DNA of 9,412 bases from an uncultured euryarchaeote (GCA_937901365.1 CALCEF010000249.1:1-9412), one strand, 5' to 3'. Shown: positions 1 to 8,315, counted from the stretch's first letter. Notes: a model not told the origin generated them from the sequence alone. Numbers and translations: made by a program.

Positions 1-3000
1 TGCCTGCAGTTTACGGTGCATTGACCGTTTTGCCGATTGCTGCGACATGTCGCCGTTTCTTTGGAAACGGTGCTGGTGCAATTGGCGCTTGGCTCATGGC
101 TACAATGCCTGGGCACGTCAGTCACAGCACCTTCGCTCTGGCTGATCACGATGCCTTCGTGATTTTCTTCATGTCACTTGGATTCTATTTCTGGCTATGC
201 GCAGTCGATAAGATCGGTAGCGACAAGTTGCTCGAAGACTCTGATTGGAATCCTTTGCACATGGTAAAGGGTATCAGGGCGGCATTCAAGCAGCATCCTG
301 CTGCAATGGCACAGGCATTGTTGGCAGGTGTATCATTTGCCACAGTCGCACTAGGATGGAAAGGATTCGTCTATGGTCTTGCAATCATCTATGCTGCATT
401 CTTCATGCAGACAGCGATCAATCTGGTTCGTCGTAGAGACAGCATGCCGTTGACGGCAGCCATCATTGTGATGATGTTCACGACTTTCTTGTTGCCATTG
501 CCATTCTATGCCAACATGCAACTCAATCTGATTTGGGACGCTAGCGGTTTCCAACCTCTGTTCTACATTGTTGGATTCACCGTCATCAACGGCTGGATTG
601 TGACAGCCTTCCGTGACAAACCATGGCTGATGGTCATCATCATGGGTTCAGGCATTACAACGGTCCTTCTCGGGACTCTGTACATCCTACAGTTACTCGA
701 CATCTCCAATGGTTGGGACGTTCTCACCACAGGTGGGTTCTACTTCTCCAAGAACAAGGTGTTCGGCACGATTGCTGAAGCACAGGCCCCGAGCCGTGGA
801 CAATTGTTTGCAAACTTCGGCCCTCTTGTGTTCATGTTTGCTCTTGGTATGGGTTTCATTTCGCTCTGGCGAGGCTTCCGTACCCGAAAGCAGACACACA
901 TGGTCCTGTCAATGTGGATTCTATTGGCGTCATACATGGCTTGGTCTGCTGGCCGTTTCATGTTCAACGCAACACCGGTCATGGCCATCATGGGTTCGGC
1001 AGCAATTGTCGGAATCTGGCGATTTAGTGGCGTGAAGGAGTATGTGAAGACTTGGAGACGCATGGGAGTTAGTGGTTCAAAGGCACGATTCTCCTCTACG
1101 ATTGGTGCAGGTCGCAAACACCTGGGTGTTCCAGCCATCGGCATGATCTTGCTTCTGTTATTCAGTCAACATGCGATTTATGGAATCGATTCAGGTATTC
1201 CTCGTGGTGAAGTAGCGGAGAAGCAGGTCGACGAGACCCTTCACGACTTGATGCCGGATGCACTCCGTGCAGAGATCTTTGGATGGTCTGTTCTCGACGG
1301 TTCACCATATTCTGATTATGGAATTGGGGATGAGGAAAACCCAACCTGTCAAGGTGAATGTTGGTACATGGGTACATTCGGCCCTGGTTTCAATGGCCGT
1401 TCATGGAACGAAGCTTATGATTGGTTAGAAGCTCAAGATACAGACGTATCATTCTCAGAACGACCAGCCTTCGTATCATGGTGGGATTATGGATTCCAAG
1501 CACTGGCTCAGGGCCAGCATCCAACTGTGGCAGACAACTTCCAGTCTGGAATCCCTGCCGCTGGTAACATGTTGCTAGCAGGAGGAGAAGAAGACACGAT
1601 TGCTCTGTTCATCGTGACCCTTGCAGAAGGTGACATGCGTCAGGAGTATAATGACGACAAAGGAACAACCGACGATAATCAGTTTACACGAGCCTTTACA
1701 CAAACCATGCAGAATCACTTCGATTCTAGTGCAACATGGGATGAGTGGGTCGCTGTAAACACAATGTCCGACAGCCAAGGCGTACAAGATCGTGCCTTCA
1801 CCATCATCGGTGCTGGTGATGATGTGATGTTGGCTCAAGGCACAGTCATGAACGATGACGGAACTCGTTCCTCTGATTCTGTAGTGTATCGACTCTATGA
1901 GGACCGCGAACAAATTGGTGAGTACACCGATTTAGGTACCGCCATCTATGACTTCGACCAGAATGGAAAGGTCGATTGGATGGAATCCTGTCCTGTAGAA
2001 GATGAGTTTGTGTTCGATGACAACGGAAATTCACCCGGTGATGAAAATTACGATTCCTCAAGTGCATTTTCATGCAAATCGTCTCATTACATCATCGGAG
2101 ATTACTGGTACACCAGTGACCTTTACGACGATTTCAATGATGTATCAACATCTCTACACCGACAGAACGCTCGATACGCAATCGCTCGAGATTTGCTTAC
2201 TCACGTCTTTGACCTAGAGGAATTGGTTGATTTGTATCACGACCTAACCTCGATTGAGTATGAAGTTGCATCCTATGATGGAGGTCCCGGTGAAATAATC
2301 ACACGCAATAACGACATCCGTTACTTCGCCGTCGATAACCGGTTGTACCCAATCGGAGGTTATCAGTATGCAGAGAGTGGAATGCATTACGGAAACCCAA
2401 CAGGTATTTTCTATGCTCCAACCACACTGAGTGGTCTGGATCCAGATGATTACATTGAGTCAGTATACATCACACAGCGTGGCGAACGCCCAGAGCAAGA
2501 GATGACCGGTGCTGAATTCGAGACTGCCTACATGGCAGATCTTCTCGCCGGACAATCTGGTAGTGGTGGTGACATCATCCAACTCGTGGATGTACGGGTT
2601 GACCAACAACCTGCATTCTTCGAGACAATGATTGCCCGAACCTACGTCGGCTACGGAACCCCACAATTGGGACTAGAGCCCGACAGAGGACATGGACAGC
2701 CAAAGCAACACTTCCAAGGCTATGGAACTCCAGATACTCCGCTAACGTTTGCTTATCCTCTACCTGGTGCAATGATGAGTCACTTCGTATTGGCCAATTG
2801 GTATGATGCAAACGAGGACAATGAGCAGATGATTTCTTCTGCCAACACAGGTGTCAAGGTTCTCAAGTATTATTCCGGAGCAACCCTAGAGGGTGATGTG
2901 GTTCTTGGTGAAATCGGTGCAGTGCCGAACGCCAAGTTGCTGATTGAGCGCGATGCTTTCAGCGGTGAAGACCCTTCAGATACGGACGCTCGAACCTATT

Positions 3001-6000
3001 GGATTCCAATCGGTACCTCGCAAGCTGATGATGAGGGGCATTACAGTATCACTGTGCCCAGTGGCCGTATTCGGGTGACCGCATTCATGGGTGATTCCGA
3101 TTTGGTTTCCGCGCGTGATTCGATGGTTACTGCAGACCAAAACTCAGCCAGCAGCTGGGCGGTCGATTTGGTGACTCCAGTCAATGATGATCGGACAATC
3201 AACCCAATTACAGGTATTCTAGCCAATGTATCCGGCTCAACCTGGCTCGGTGAATCCACAATCAACGTCACAGGTGCCCAGGGTCATTCAAACGGCGAGA
3301 CTGTACTCAATCTAGATGTCAATGTAGCCGCATCGGGTGCAACCGGCACCATCAATTGGCAAGGAGACGCTGATTTCGGTGGAGAACCTCTTGCAAACAT
3401 GGATCTTCGAATCTCAAACATTTGGGATGAAACTCGACAAGGTGCCTACTACGTCACCACATCTGATGGCGATGTCGAAGGTGAGCGTGAGTATGGGCCA
3501 GGTGCCGTTGGTGAAGTGACCTTCACAGGCCCCGGATCGATGACATCAGAATCCGGTGTTGTTACTGCAACAGATTTCACAGGTAACTACACACGCAGTA
3601 TTTTGCACAACCATTCCTATACAGGAATTGGAAATATATTGGGTCGAGGAACATTTGAGGGTTCAATCGAAAATGCAGACGCCCAAGAATGTGTGAACGG
3701 TTCGATGCCAGATCAAACCTCCTATTGTCTTGAAGATGTGAACGTGACAAACACCTTCCTCATCGATGGTTTTGTTGAAGGAGTCGATGGTAGATTCACC
3801 TCGAATGGAACTTCGTACTTCACGACACCAATGTATCGTGAGACCATTATCGGTTCGGGTACGTTTGTCGTAGATGCATCAGACACCTCATTGTCCACAT
3901 ACGGTACAATCAACGGCACTGGGACATTCCAAGGAACAGGTCACTTCAGTGGTGACATGGTCAAGCCTGGTTCATTCCATCTTGTCGATGCGATTCCGGG
4001 AAGTTACCACGTTGCTGTGCTGTTTGAGAACGGTGAAGAATCAATTTTGCCGATGCCACTTGTGGTCCCCCTCACTCGAGACAGCCCTGAGGCCAAGAAC
4101 ATCGAACTCTCGCTACCGGGTACATGGATTCAAGGAACAGCGAGCACAATGGCATTTGGCGATATCGAAAGTGAAACCGTAACAGGTCGCCTCGAACTAG
4201 TCGACTTTGAAGACATGGAAGCCGATGTAACAGAACAATGTGGCGAAATTGCTTGGTCACCATGTTGGTTTGAAACAGACGAAAATGGTACTTTCGGTAT
4301 CGGCCCAGTTCTTGAAGGCGAATATGTCGTGACAATGGATCAGGACTCGGACGGATTCGATGAATATCGGTCAGACACAATTTCAGTCACACCGGATACA
4401 GCTGGTAACGTCACACCTTCCGATATCGATAAGATTCCACCGATGTTCGACATCGAGTTCTTGTTGCTCGATCATCAAGATCAGCCCGTAGAAGGCCAGA
4501 ATCTTTCGTTCTCAAATCAGTATACACCGATTTCAATCGATGCGCGTGACAATGGCAATGGGTCGTACAACGTCGAATTGCCTCAAGACACATGGGTCGT
4601 TCAGAGTATCTTGGATGAAGATTACATCCTCTACGAAGAAATTGATCTGCAAGAGAACATCACAGGTTTGGTCCTACAGTATGTTGAATCTGCCTGGGTC
4701 AATGGTTCGGTCATGTATGATTTGACCGATAAGCCCGAGGAAGAACCGCAACCCTACAACAACCAGATGGTCAACATCCAGTGGGGCGGCGGAATTACTG
4801 AGGACACCATGACGGATGCGAATGGCACATTCGGATTCCAGATTCCAGTAGGTGCAGAGGTCAATCTAACTGTACACGTAGTGGTTGGCCATCTCTTGGC
4901 TGGGAAGCACTTCACAGTACCCAGTGGTGGACTAGACTTCTCCGGCGAGGATGCCTTGTTCCCACAGAACAGCGTTGGTGCTGCTGGAGATGTATTCCTA
5001 TACGAAGTAGGCAATCCTTACAATCAAAATGTGCCTGGATTCGGCGATTACCCATTCATGCTGGAAGCATATGACAATTCAACAGGGGTTACTTGGCAGT
5101 GGCCCGTTGATACGTCTCAAGGTCGCTTCACAACTCGAGTATTGGAGCCAGTTGATGGTGAATCAAGAGAGTGGACCCTGAGTATCAGTAATCCAACACT
5201 AAATGTTGAACCACTCACCTACACACCCTCTGGTGACAATGCGACAATTCAACTCATTGCGAACCCCGATTATGTCATTGCAAACTTGACGACATTCATC
5301 GATCATACCAATGATGGTAATCTGAGCAATGGAACACTTCAGCCGGTTGACTTCCGCCTGATTCCATATTCAGCGTTTGATGATTCAAGAAATATCAACA
5401 TCAGTGCTTCACAAACATGTGACGTTGGTGTGACTCAGAACTGCTGGGACAATGGAACGATTTCAGTTGAATTGAGTGTAGGCAAGTGGATCTTCGAAAC
5501 AGATGCTAAGGACGCCCGTGACGAGAATACAACCGATTTCAATACACTGCTATCCAATACAGGTGGCCTAATCGATGTCTCTATCGGTTCCGAAGGTCTA
5601 GACGTAGAACTAGGGTTCTTGCCAGAATGGCACACGTCCATTACGCTAAGGAACGAATCTGGTGGAGTAATGTCCAATTGGTCTGTCTTCTTTGAAGAGG
5701 CAGGAGATGGGACTGAATCATTCTATCTAGATACGGATGAGAATGGGACAATCGTCGAATACCTTCCTGAAGGCGATTGGATTGCTCATGTCATCGATTT
5801 CATTGATGACGATGGTGACGACACGAATGACGACCCATTGCAAACATTCCGCAGCACCCTGACCATTGACGCATCGACACCTGGCACGGATATTGAATGG
5901 CAAACGGTCGAAGCCGCTCAGTTCAATTTGACATTGGTTGAGGCCGGCAGTGGTGAACTGTTGAGTGGATTCACGGTAACAGCAATCAGCGAAGATGGTC

Positions 6001-8315
6001 TTGGAGAATTCACACTAGGGCCGAGCGATGAGTCAGGTGTAATCGATAGCACCCTAATGCCGGGTTCATGGACATTGAGTCTGAATCGAACCGACAGTAA
6101 TCTGCGCTGGATCCTTGATAATGTGACAATGAACTTCGTCTCAGGTTCAGGAAACGCGAACACCAATCTAACACTCAACAAGTGGGTTGAGATTGCAGGA
6201 AATCTATTCCGTGACATCAATAATGACGATGCTTGGAGCTACGCAGAAGGAATCGAAGGCGCCAACGTTACAGTCAGTAGTCCCACCTTTGGTCCGGTTG
6301 AACTGACCTCAGATATTCTGGGAACATGGAGAGTTTTCGTACCGGTGAATGACACATACGATGTGCTTGCCACAAAGGATGGATACAGCAATGGTTCCGC
6401 CTCGATTCAAGTAGACTATACCGCCAACACGTCTGATATCGAGATGATGGCTGGAATGGTCACAGTGGGTGGGGAAATTTCCCACGTATTGCCATCTGAA
6501 TGGAACCTCATCGCTGATGAGATCACCCTTGCATTGATTCCAACCTCAGGTCTAACTTTCGCTGAAGTGACACCAACCAAGGTGCTTGTAAATGGCACAT
6601 GGGATGGAACATGGACAGCAGATGTGGAACCAGGAGACTGGCTCCTCTATGCGACCTATGACGGTACTGAAGGACGATTTGCAGCAATGGAACATGTTAC
6701 TGCAGCCGTTGCAGAGGGTGGGGAAACAGATGCCATGCTTTCGACGGCCAGTGTTCTGCACGTATCCACCAAGTGGGTTGATTTCGATGGTAACGAGTTC
6801 ACGCTAGGTGACAGCTCAGAGATTGACAGCGGCGACAACCTTGTTTTCGCTAGTGGTATGATGCACAGTTGGAATCAAACGGTTGATTCAAGCGGTCAGA
6901 TTTCATTGCTACTGCCTGCTGGCGACTACAGTATCAGCGGTACATTCGTCACCACCCAACTCGGTGTCGAGATGACATACAACGGTGGTAAGAATGCCGA
7001 GGTTGTCGGCGGTGGTGTTGAATCACCTGACCAACTTGTTCTGTTTGAAGTCCAAGAGGATCACTCGATTACATTTAGCGTAGGTGAGAATCACACTTCG
7101 ATTGTGCAATCGGAAGAAGATGGAGACAACTTCACAATCATTGACAATGATGCCGAAGATGGAGATGATTACACCGCTGGTGAGATCAACATGCAACTCA
7201 CCTACACTGGCAACATGGCTGAAGATGAATACATGCTAACCTTCGAACTGAATGGTGGCGATGCCCAGTATTGGACGGTTGAAGTTTGGACAGGAACCAA
7301 TGAGACTGGCGACGACATTTGGAGCGAGTACGAAACCTACAGACTCGGTCTTCAAAGCAACGCCACAGCAGACATCCGCATCCGGGTTACAGCCGCTAAC
7401 GAGAGTTTCGCCGAATCATACGATGAAGGCCACTCATTGTTGGTGAAGATGACACACAGCGACCAGTCTTTCAATGAATATGAACTCAAATTGTTCGTTC
7501 CTCAAGAGTATGGAATTGATTTGGACGAGGGTCAAATCCCCGATGTGATCGGTGTCCAACCAGGCAACGATGAAACATTCTCATTCATGTTTGAAAACAC
7601 AGGAAATGGCGATGACACATACAGCATCTCAATTTCAGAGTTGGATGAGAGTTTGACACCATGGTGGAGTGTAACAGGAGCCTCTTCGATTACGGTTGGC
7701 CCGCGAACATCTCAGGCATACTCAGTGAACATCCATGCTTCCGAAGTATGGGTCGAAGACACCGAATTTACCGTAACTGTAACCATCACCAGCGAGGACA
7801 ATAGCACCCAAGAGGTGGTTTCATTGAACATCAAGACAGCGTTACCTGATCTGGAATTCACTGGGGACCCGGGCATGATTGGACTATCTCAGGACGGATT
7901 TGCACCGATGGGGCAGACCAATCAGTTGTTCGTCAACGTGGTGAATAAGGGCCTTGTAGATGCTCGTGACGTCCAAGTTGAAGTTCTCGATGAAGGCGAT
8001 GTAGTCGTCGGTACGCTGACACTTGACGTGCCAGCCGATAACCCCTACACAAGCGATGTCGAAACGACCACGTTCACCATTGACATTGAACCAGTAAGTG
8101 AAATCGGATCTGTAGATTACACGTTCAGAATCAATACGACTGGCCTAGATTTGGTTGATGACAACCCTGACTCCGTTCAGAAGTCAATCAACTATCAGCC
8201 CGCAGTCTCTACCAAGGCGAACAATTGGGTCGGACTGATTGTCGGCCTGATTATTGCGGGTCTAATCGGATTATTCTGGAAGTTCAGTGGCCGTCGCGGT
8301 TCACAAGCGTTCTGA
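1..8315 (+). CDS. aglB: Oligosaccharyltransferase catalytic subunit AglB/STT3 (GT66) with giant repeat-rich extracellular extension; 5' partial
   Basis: This protein transfers a lipid-linked glycan to Asn in N-x-S/T sequons on the outer face of the membrane. The frame is open from position 3, so the TTG at 21 is only a numbering origin. The first helix and first acidic catalytic motif are missing. Seen directly: about ten hydrophobic segments to residue ~388; the second metal-binding motif ADHDAF (D42, H43, D44); the TIxE motif TIAE (T250-E253) in the large external loop; WWDYG at 487-491; and a typical AglB-core ending, VKVLKYYSGA, near 945-955. D42 corresponds to D154 of Campylobacter lari PglB, so roughly 110 residues are missing. 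AglB/STT3 proteins usually have about 600-1,000 residues; this one has at least 2,770. The excess is twelve beta-sandwich units, a Gly-rich insert, NEW3/CARDB-like domains and a C-terminal helix (2736-2753) followed by KFSGRRGSQAF. I could not assign the DK/MI motif. The enzyme identity is firm; the tail's role is unknown. Confidence 0.93.
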   Translation, partial: PAVYGALTVLPIAATCRRFFGNGAGAIGAWLMATMPGHVSHSTFALADHDAFVIFFMSLGFYFWLCAVDKIGSDKLLEDSDWNPLHMVKGIRAAFKQHPAAMAQALLAGVSFATVALGWKGFVYGLAIIYAAFFMQTAINLVRRRDSMPLTAAIIVMMFTTFLLPLPFYANMQLNLIWDASGFQPLFYIVGFTVINGWIVTAFRDKPWLMVIIMGSGITTVLLGTLYILQLLDISNGWDVLTTGGFYFSKNKVFGTIAEAQAPSRGQLFANFGPLVFMFALGMGFISLWRGFRTRKQTHMVLSMWILLASYMAWSAGRFMFNATPVMAIMGSAAIVGIWRFSGVKEYVKTWRRMGVSGSKARFSSTIGAGRKHLGVPAIGMILLLLFSQHAIYGIDSGIPRGEVAEKQVDETLHDLMPDALRAEIFGWSVLDGSPYSDYGIGDEENPTCQGECWYMGTFGPGFNGRSWNEAYDWLEAQDTDVSFSERPAFVSWWDYGFQALAQGQHPTVADNFQSGIPAAGNMLLAGGEEDTIALFIVTLAEGDMRQEYNDDKGTTDDNQFTRAFTQTMQNHFDSSATWDEWVAVNTMSDSQGVQDRAFTIIGAGDDVMLAQGTVMNDDGTRSSDSVVYRLYEDREQIGEYTDLGTAIYDFDQNGKVDWMESCPVEDEFVFDDNGNSPGDENYDSSSAFSCKSSHYIIGDYWYTSDLYDDFNDVSTSLHRQNARYAIARDLLTHVFDLEELVDLYHDLTSIEYEVASYDGGPGEIITRNNDIRYFAVDNRLYPIGGYQYAESGMHYGNPTGIFYAPTTLSGLDPDDYIESVYITQRGERPEQEMTGAEFETAYMADLLAGQSGSGGDIIQLVDVRVDQQPAFFETMIARTYVGYGTPQLGLEPDRGHGQPKQHFQGYGTPDTPLTFAYPLPGAMMSHFVLANWYDANEDNEQMISSANTGVKVLKYYSGATLEGDVVLGEIGAVPNAKLLIERDAFSGEDPSDTDARTYWIPIGTSQADDEGHYSITVPSGRIRVTAFMGDSDLVSARDSMVTADQNSASSWAVDLVTPVNDDRTINPITGILANVSGSTWLGESTINVTGAQGHSNGETVLNLDVNVAASGATGTINWQGDADFGGEPLANMDLRISNIWDETRQGAYYVTTSDGDVEGEREYGPGAVGEVTFTGPGSMTSESGVVTATDFTGNYTRSILHNHSYTGIGNILGRGTFEGSIENADAQECVNGSMPDQTSYCLEDVNVTNTFLIDGFVEGVDGRFTSNGTSYFTTPMYRETIIGSGTFVVDASDTSLSTYGTINGTGTFQGTGHFSGDMVKPGSFHLVDAIPGSYHVAVLFENGEESILPMPLVVPLTRDSPEAKNIELSLPGTWIQGTASTMAFGDIESETVTGRLELVDFEDMEADVTEQCGEIAWSPCWFETDENGTFGIGPVLEGEYVVTMDQDSDGFDEYRSDTISVTPDTAGNVTPSDIDKIPPMFDIEFLLLDHQDQPVEGQNLSFSNQYTPISIDARDNGNGSYNVELPQDTWVVQSILDEDYILYEEIDLQENITGLVLQYVESAWVNGSVMYDLTDKPEEEPQPYNNQMVNIQWGGGITEDTMTDANGTFGFQIPVGAEVNLTVHVVVGHLLAGKHFTVPSGGLDFSGEDALFPQNSVGAAGDVFLYEVGNPYNQNVPGFGDYPFMLEAYDNSTGVTWQWPVDTSQGRFTTRVLEPVDGESREWTLSISNPTLNVEPLTYTPSGDNATIQLIANPDYVIANLTTFIDHTNDGNLSNGTLQPVDFRLIPYSAFDDSRNINISASQTCDVGVTQNCWDNGTISVELSVGKWIFETDAKDARDENTTDFNTLLSNTGGLIDVSIGSEGLDVELGFLPEWHTSITLRNESGGVMSNWSVFFEEAGDGTESFYLDTDENGTIVEYLPEGDWIAHVIDFIDDDGDDTNDDPLQTFRSTLTIDASTPGTDIEWQTVEAAQFNLTLVEAGSGELLSGFTVTAISEDGLGEFTLGPSDESGVIDSTLMPGSWTLSLNRTDSNLRWILDNVTMNFVSGSGNANTNLTLNKWVEIAGNLFRDINNDDAWSYAEGIEGANVTVSSPTFGPVELTSDILGTWRVFVPVNDTYDVLATKDGYSNGSASIQVDYTANTSDIEMMAGMVTVGGEISHVLPSEWNLIADEITLALIPTSGLTFAEVTPTKVLVNGTWDGTWTADVEPGDWLLYATYDGTEGRFAAMEHVTAAVAEGGETDAMLSTASVLHVSTKWVDFDGNEFTLGDSSEIDSGDNLVFASGMMHSWNQTVDSSGQISLLLPAGDYSISGTFVTTQLGVEMTYNGGKNAEVVGGGVESPDQLVLFEVQEDHSITFSVGENHTSIVQSEEDGDNFTIIDNDAEDGDDYTAGEINMQLTYTGNMAEDEYMLTFELNGGDAQYWTVEVWTGTNETGDDIWSEYETYRLGLQSNATADIRIRVTAANESFAESYDEGHSLLVKMTHSDQSFNEYELKLFVPQEYGIDLDEGQIPDVIGVQPGNDETFSFMFENTGNGDDTYSISISELDESLTPWWSVTGASSITVGPRTSQAYSVNIHASEVWVEDTEFTVTVTITSEDNSTQEVVSLNIKTALPDLEFTGDPGMIGLSQDGFAPMGQTNQLFVNVVNKGLVDARDVQVEVLDEGDVVVGTLTLDVPADNPYTSDVETTTFTIDIEPVSEIGSVDYTFRINTTGLDLVDDNPDSVQKSINYQPAVSTKANNWVGLIVGLIIAGLIGLFWKFSGRRGSQAF
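141..158 (+). other. Second acidic metal-binding motif of OST (ADHDAF)
   Basis: Residues A41-F46 read ADHDAF, just before a membrane helix (VIFFMSLGFYFWL). In GT66 enzymes the short D-x-D-type motif at this place helps hold the catalytic divalent metal and the acceptor Asn. Here it has the D-H-D form, with His able to coordinate metal. The assignment rests on motif and position. Confidence 0.8.
768..779 (+). other. TIxE motif (TIAE) of AglB external loop 5
   Basis: T250-I251-A252-E253 matches the archaeal TIxE form of the motif called SVSE in eukaryotic STT3. In bacterial PglB the equivalent Glu is E319, which contacts metal and the acceptor amide. It lies between hydrophobic segments ending near LYILQLL and starting at LVFMFALGMG, as expected for the long flexible external loop. 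Confidence 0.85.
1479..1493 (+). other. WWDYG sequon-recognition motif
   Basis: W487-W488-D489-Y490-G491 is the invariant STT3/AglB/PglB signature that binds the Ser/Thr at sequon position +2. Downstream it continues GFQALAQGQHPTVADNF, the typical family context. Its intactness argues for an active enzyme rather than a degenerate homologue. Confidence 0.96.
1950..1985 (+). other. EF-hand/dockerin-like calcium loop inside the OST exodomain
   Basis: Residues D644-E655 read DFDQNGKVDWME. This fits the twelve-residue calcium loop pattern D-x-D-x-N-G-x-x-D-x-x-E at all key positions. It sits in a lineage-type insertion between the WWDYG part and the end of the AglB exodomain, followed by Cys657 and Cys685. 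Calcium binding is inferred from the motif; no helix assignment was possible. Confidence 0.6.
2886..6960 (+). repeat. About twelve degenerate beta-sandwich repeats (CarboxypepD_reg/CNA_B/SdrD_B-like) in the AglB extension
   Basis: Each unit has the core D-x-x-G-x-(aromatic/aliphatic)-x-x-x-(L/V)-x-P-x-G-x-(W/Y)-x-(V/L). Units begin near residues 1003, 1318, 1420, 1510, 1599, 1697, 1810, 1906, 2003, 2098, 2195 and 2289. Examples are DENGTFGIGPVLEGEYVV, DANGTFGFQIPVGAEVNL and DSSGQISLLLPAGDYSIS. Spacing is 94-97 residues for the last six units and 89-113 for the earlier ones. The unit at 2098 is preceded by an SdrD_B-like start (GNLFRDINNDDAWSYAEGI) with acidic calcium-type spacing at 2065-2076. 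The repeats are recognisable in protein but not as nucleotide repeats, so they are old. Such domains form rigid surface stalks in adhesins and pilins; that role here is inferred. Confidence 0.72.
3345..3962 (+). other. Gly-rich beta-strand insert between tail units 1 and 2
   Basis: Residues ~1109-1314 break the ~95-residue period. They are rich in short G-x-G-x-F-x-G turns such as GTINGTGTFQGTGHFSGD, GRGTFEGS and GEVTFTGPGS. Alternating polar and hydrophobic residues with glycine turns suggest a beta-solenoid or large beta-sheet domain. It contains six sequons and one local Cys pair (C1224, C1236). I do not recognise a named family. Confidence 0.5.
7180..8190 (+). other. NEW3-like and CARDB-like domains before the C-terminal membrane helix
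   Basis: Residues ~2385-2720 differ from the preceding repeats. The stretch VQPGNDETFSFMFENTGNGD (from ~2512), followed by TPWWSV and a V-x-P-rich strand pattern, resembles NEW3/Ig-like domains of archaeal membrane proteins (COG1470 type). The stretch from LPDLEF (~2609) through LFVNVVNKGLVDARDVQVEV resembles CARDB. Another NEW3-like copy probably occupies ~2390-2500. These domains commonly sit next to a membrane anchor, as here. Confidence 0.55.
8226..8279 (+). other. C-terminal transmembrane anchor of the AglB extension
   Basis: W2736-W2753 (WVGLIVGLIIAGLIGLFW) is a single uninterrupted hydrophobic stretch followed by KFSGRRGSQAF. By the positive-inside rule the C-terminus is cytoplasmic. 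Because the AglB exodomain is external, the extension is tethered to the membrane at both ends. No PGF-CTERM-type sorting signal is seen. Confidence 0.85.

Noticed and set aside
21..23. TTG at 21 as the true start of aglB
   Set aside because: Codons 3-20 upstream are open and in frame, and the N-terminal helix and first catalytic acidic motif of GT66 enzymes are missing, so the gene must begin left of the window.
740..1144. 134-aa minus-strand open frame within the AglB membrane domain
   Set aside because: It lies wholly inside the conserved OST frame and reads as an unrelated Pro/Arg/Met-rich sequence with no domain.
3874..4380. Overlapping 102-aa frames on both strands in the tail region
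   Set aside because: Both are shadows of the main frame; the main frame shows continuous beta-repeat structure through this stretch.
2886..6960. Recent tandem duplication at the DNA level
   Set aside because: Units share only scattered protein positions; I saw no long identical nucleotide stretches between them.
8190..8315. PGF-CTERM/archaeosortase or LPxTG-type sorting signal at the AglB C-terminus
   Set aside because: The helix and basic tail are present, but no PGF, PEF or LPxTG-type tripartite motif precedes the helix.
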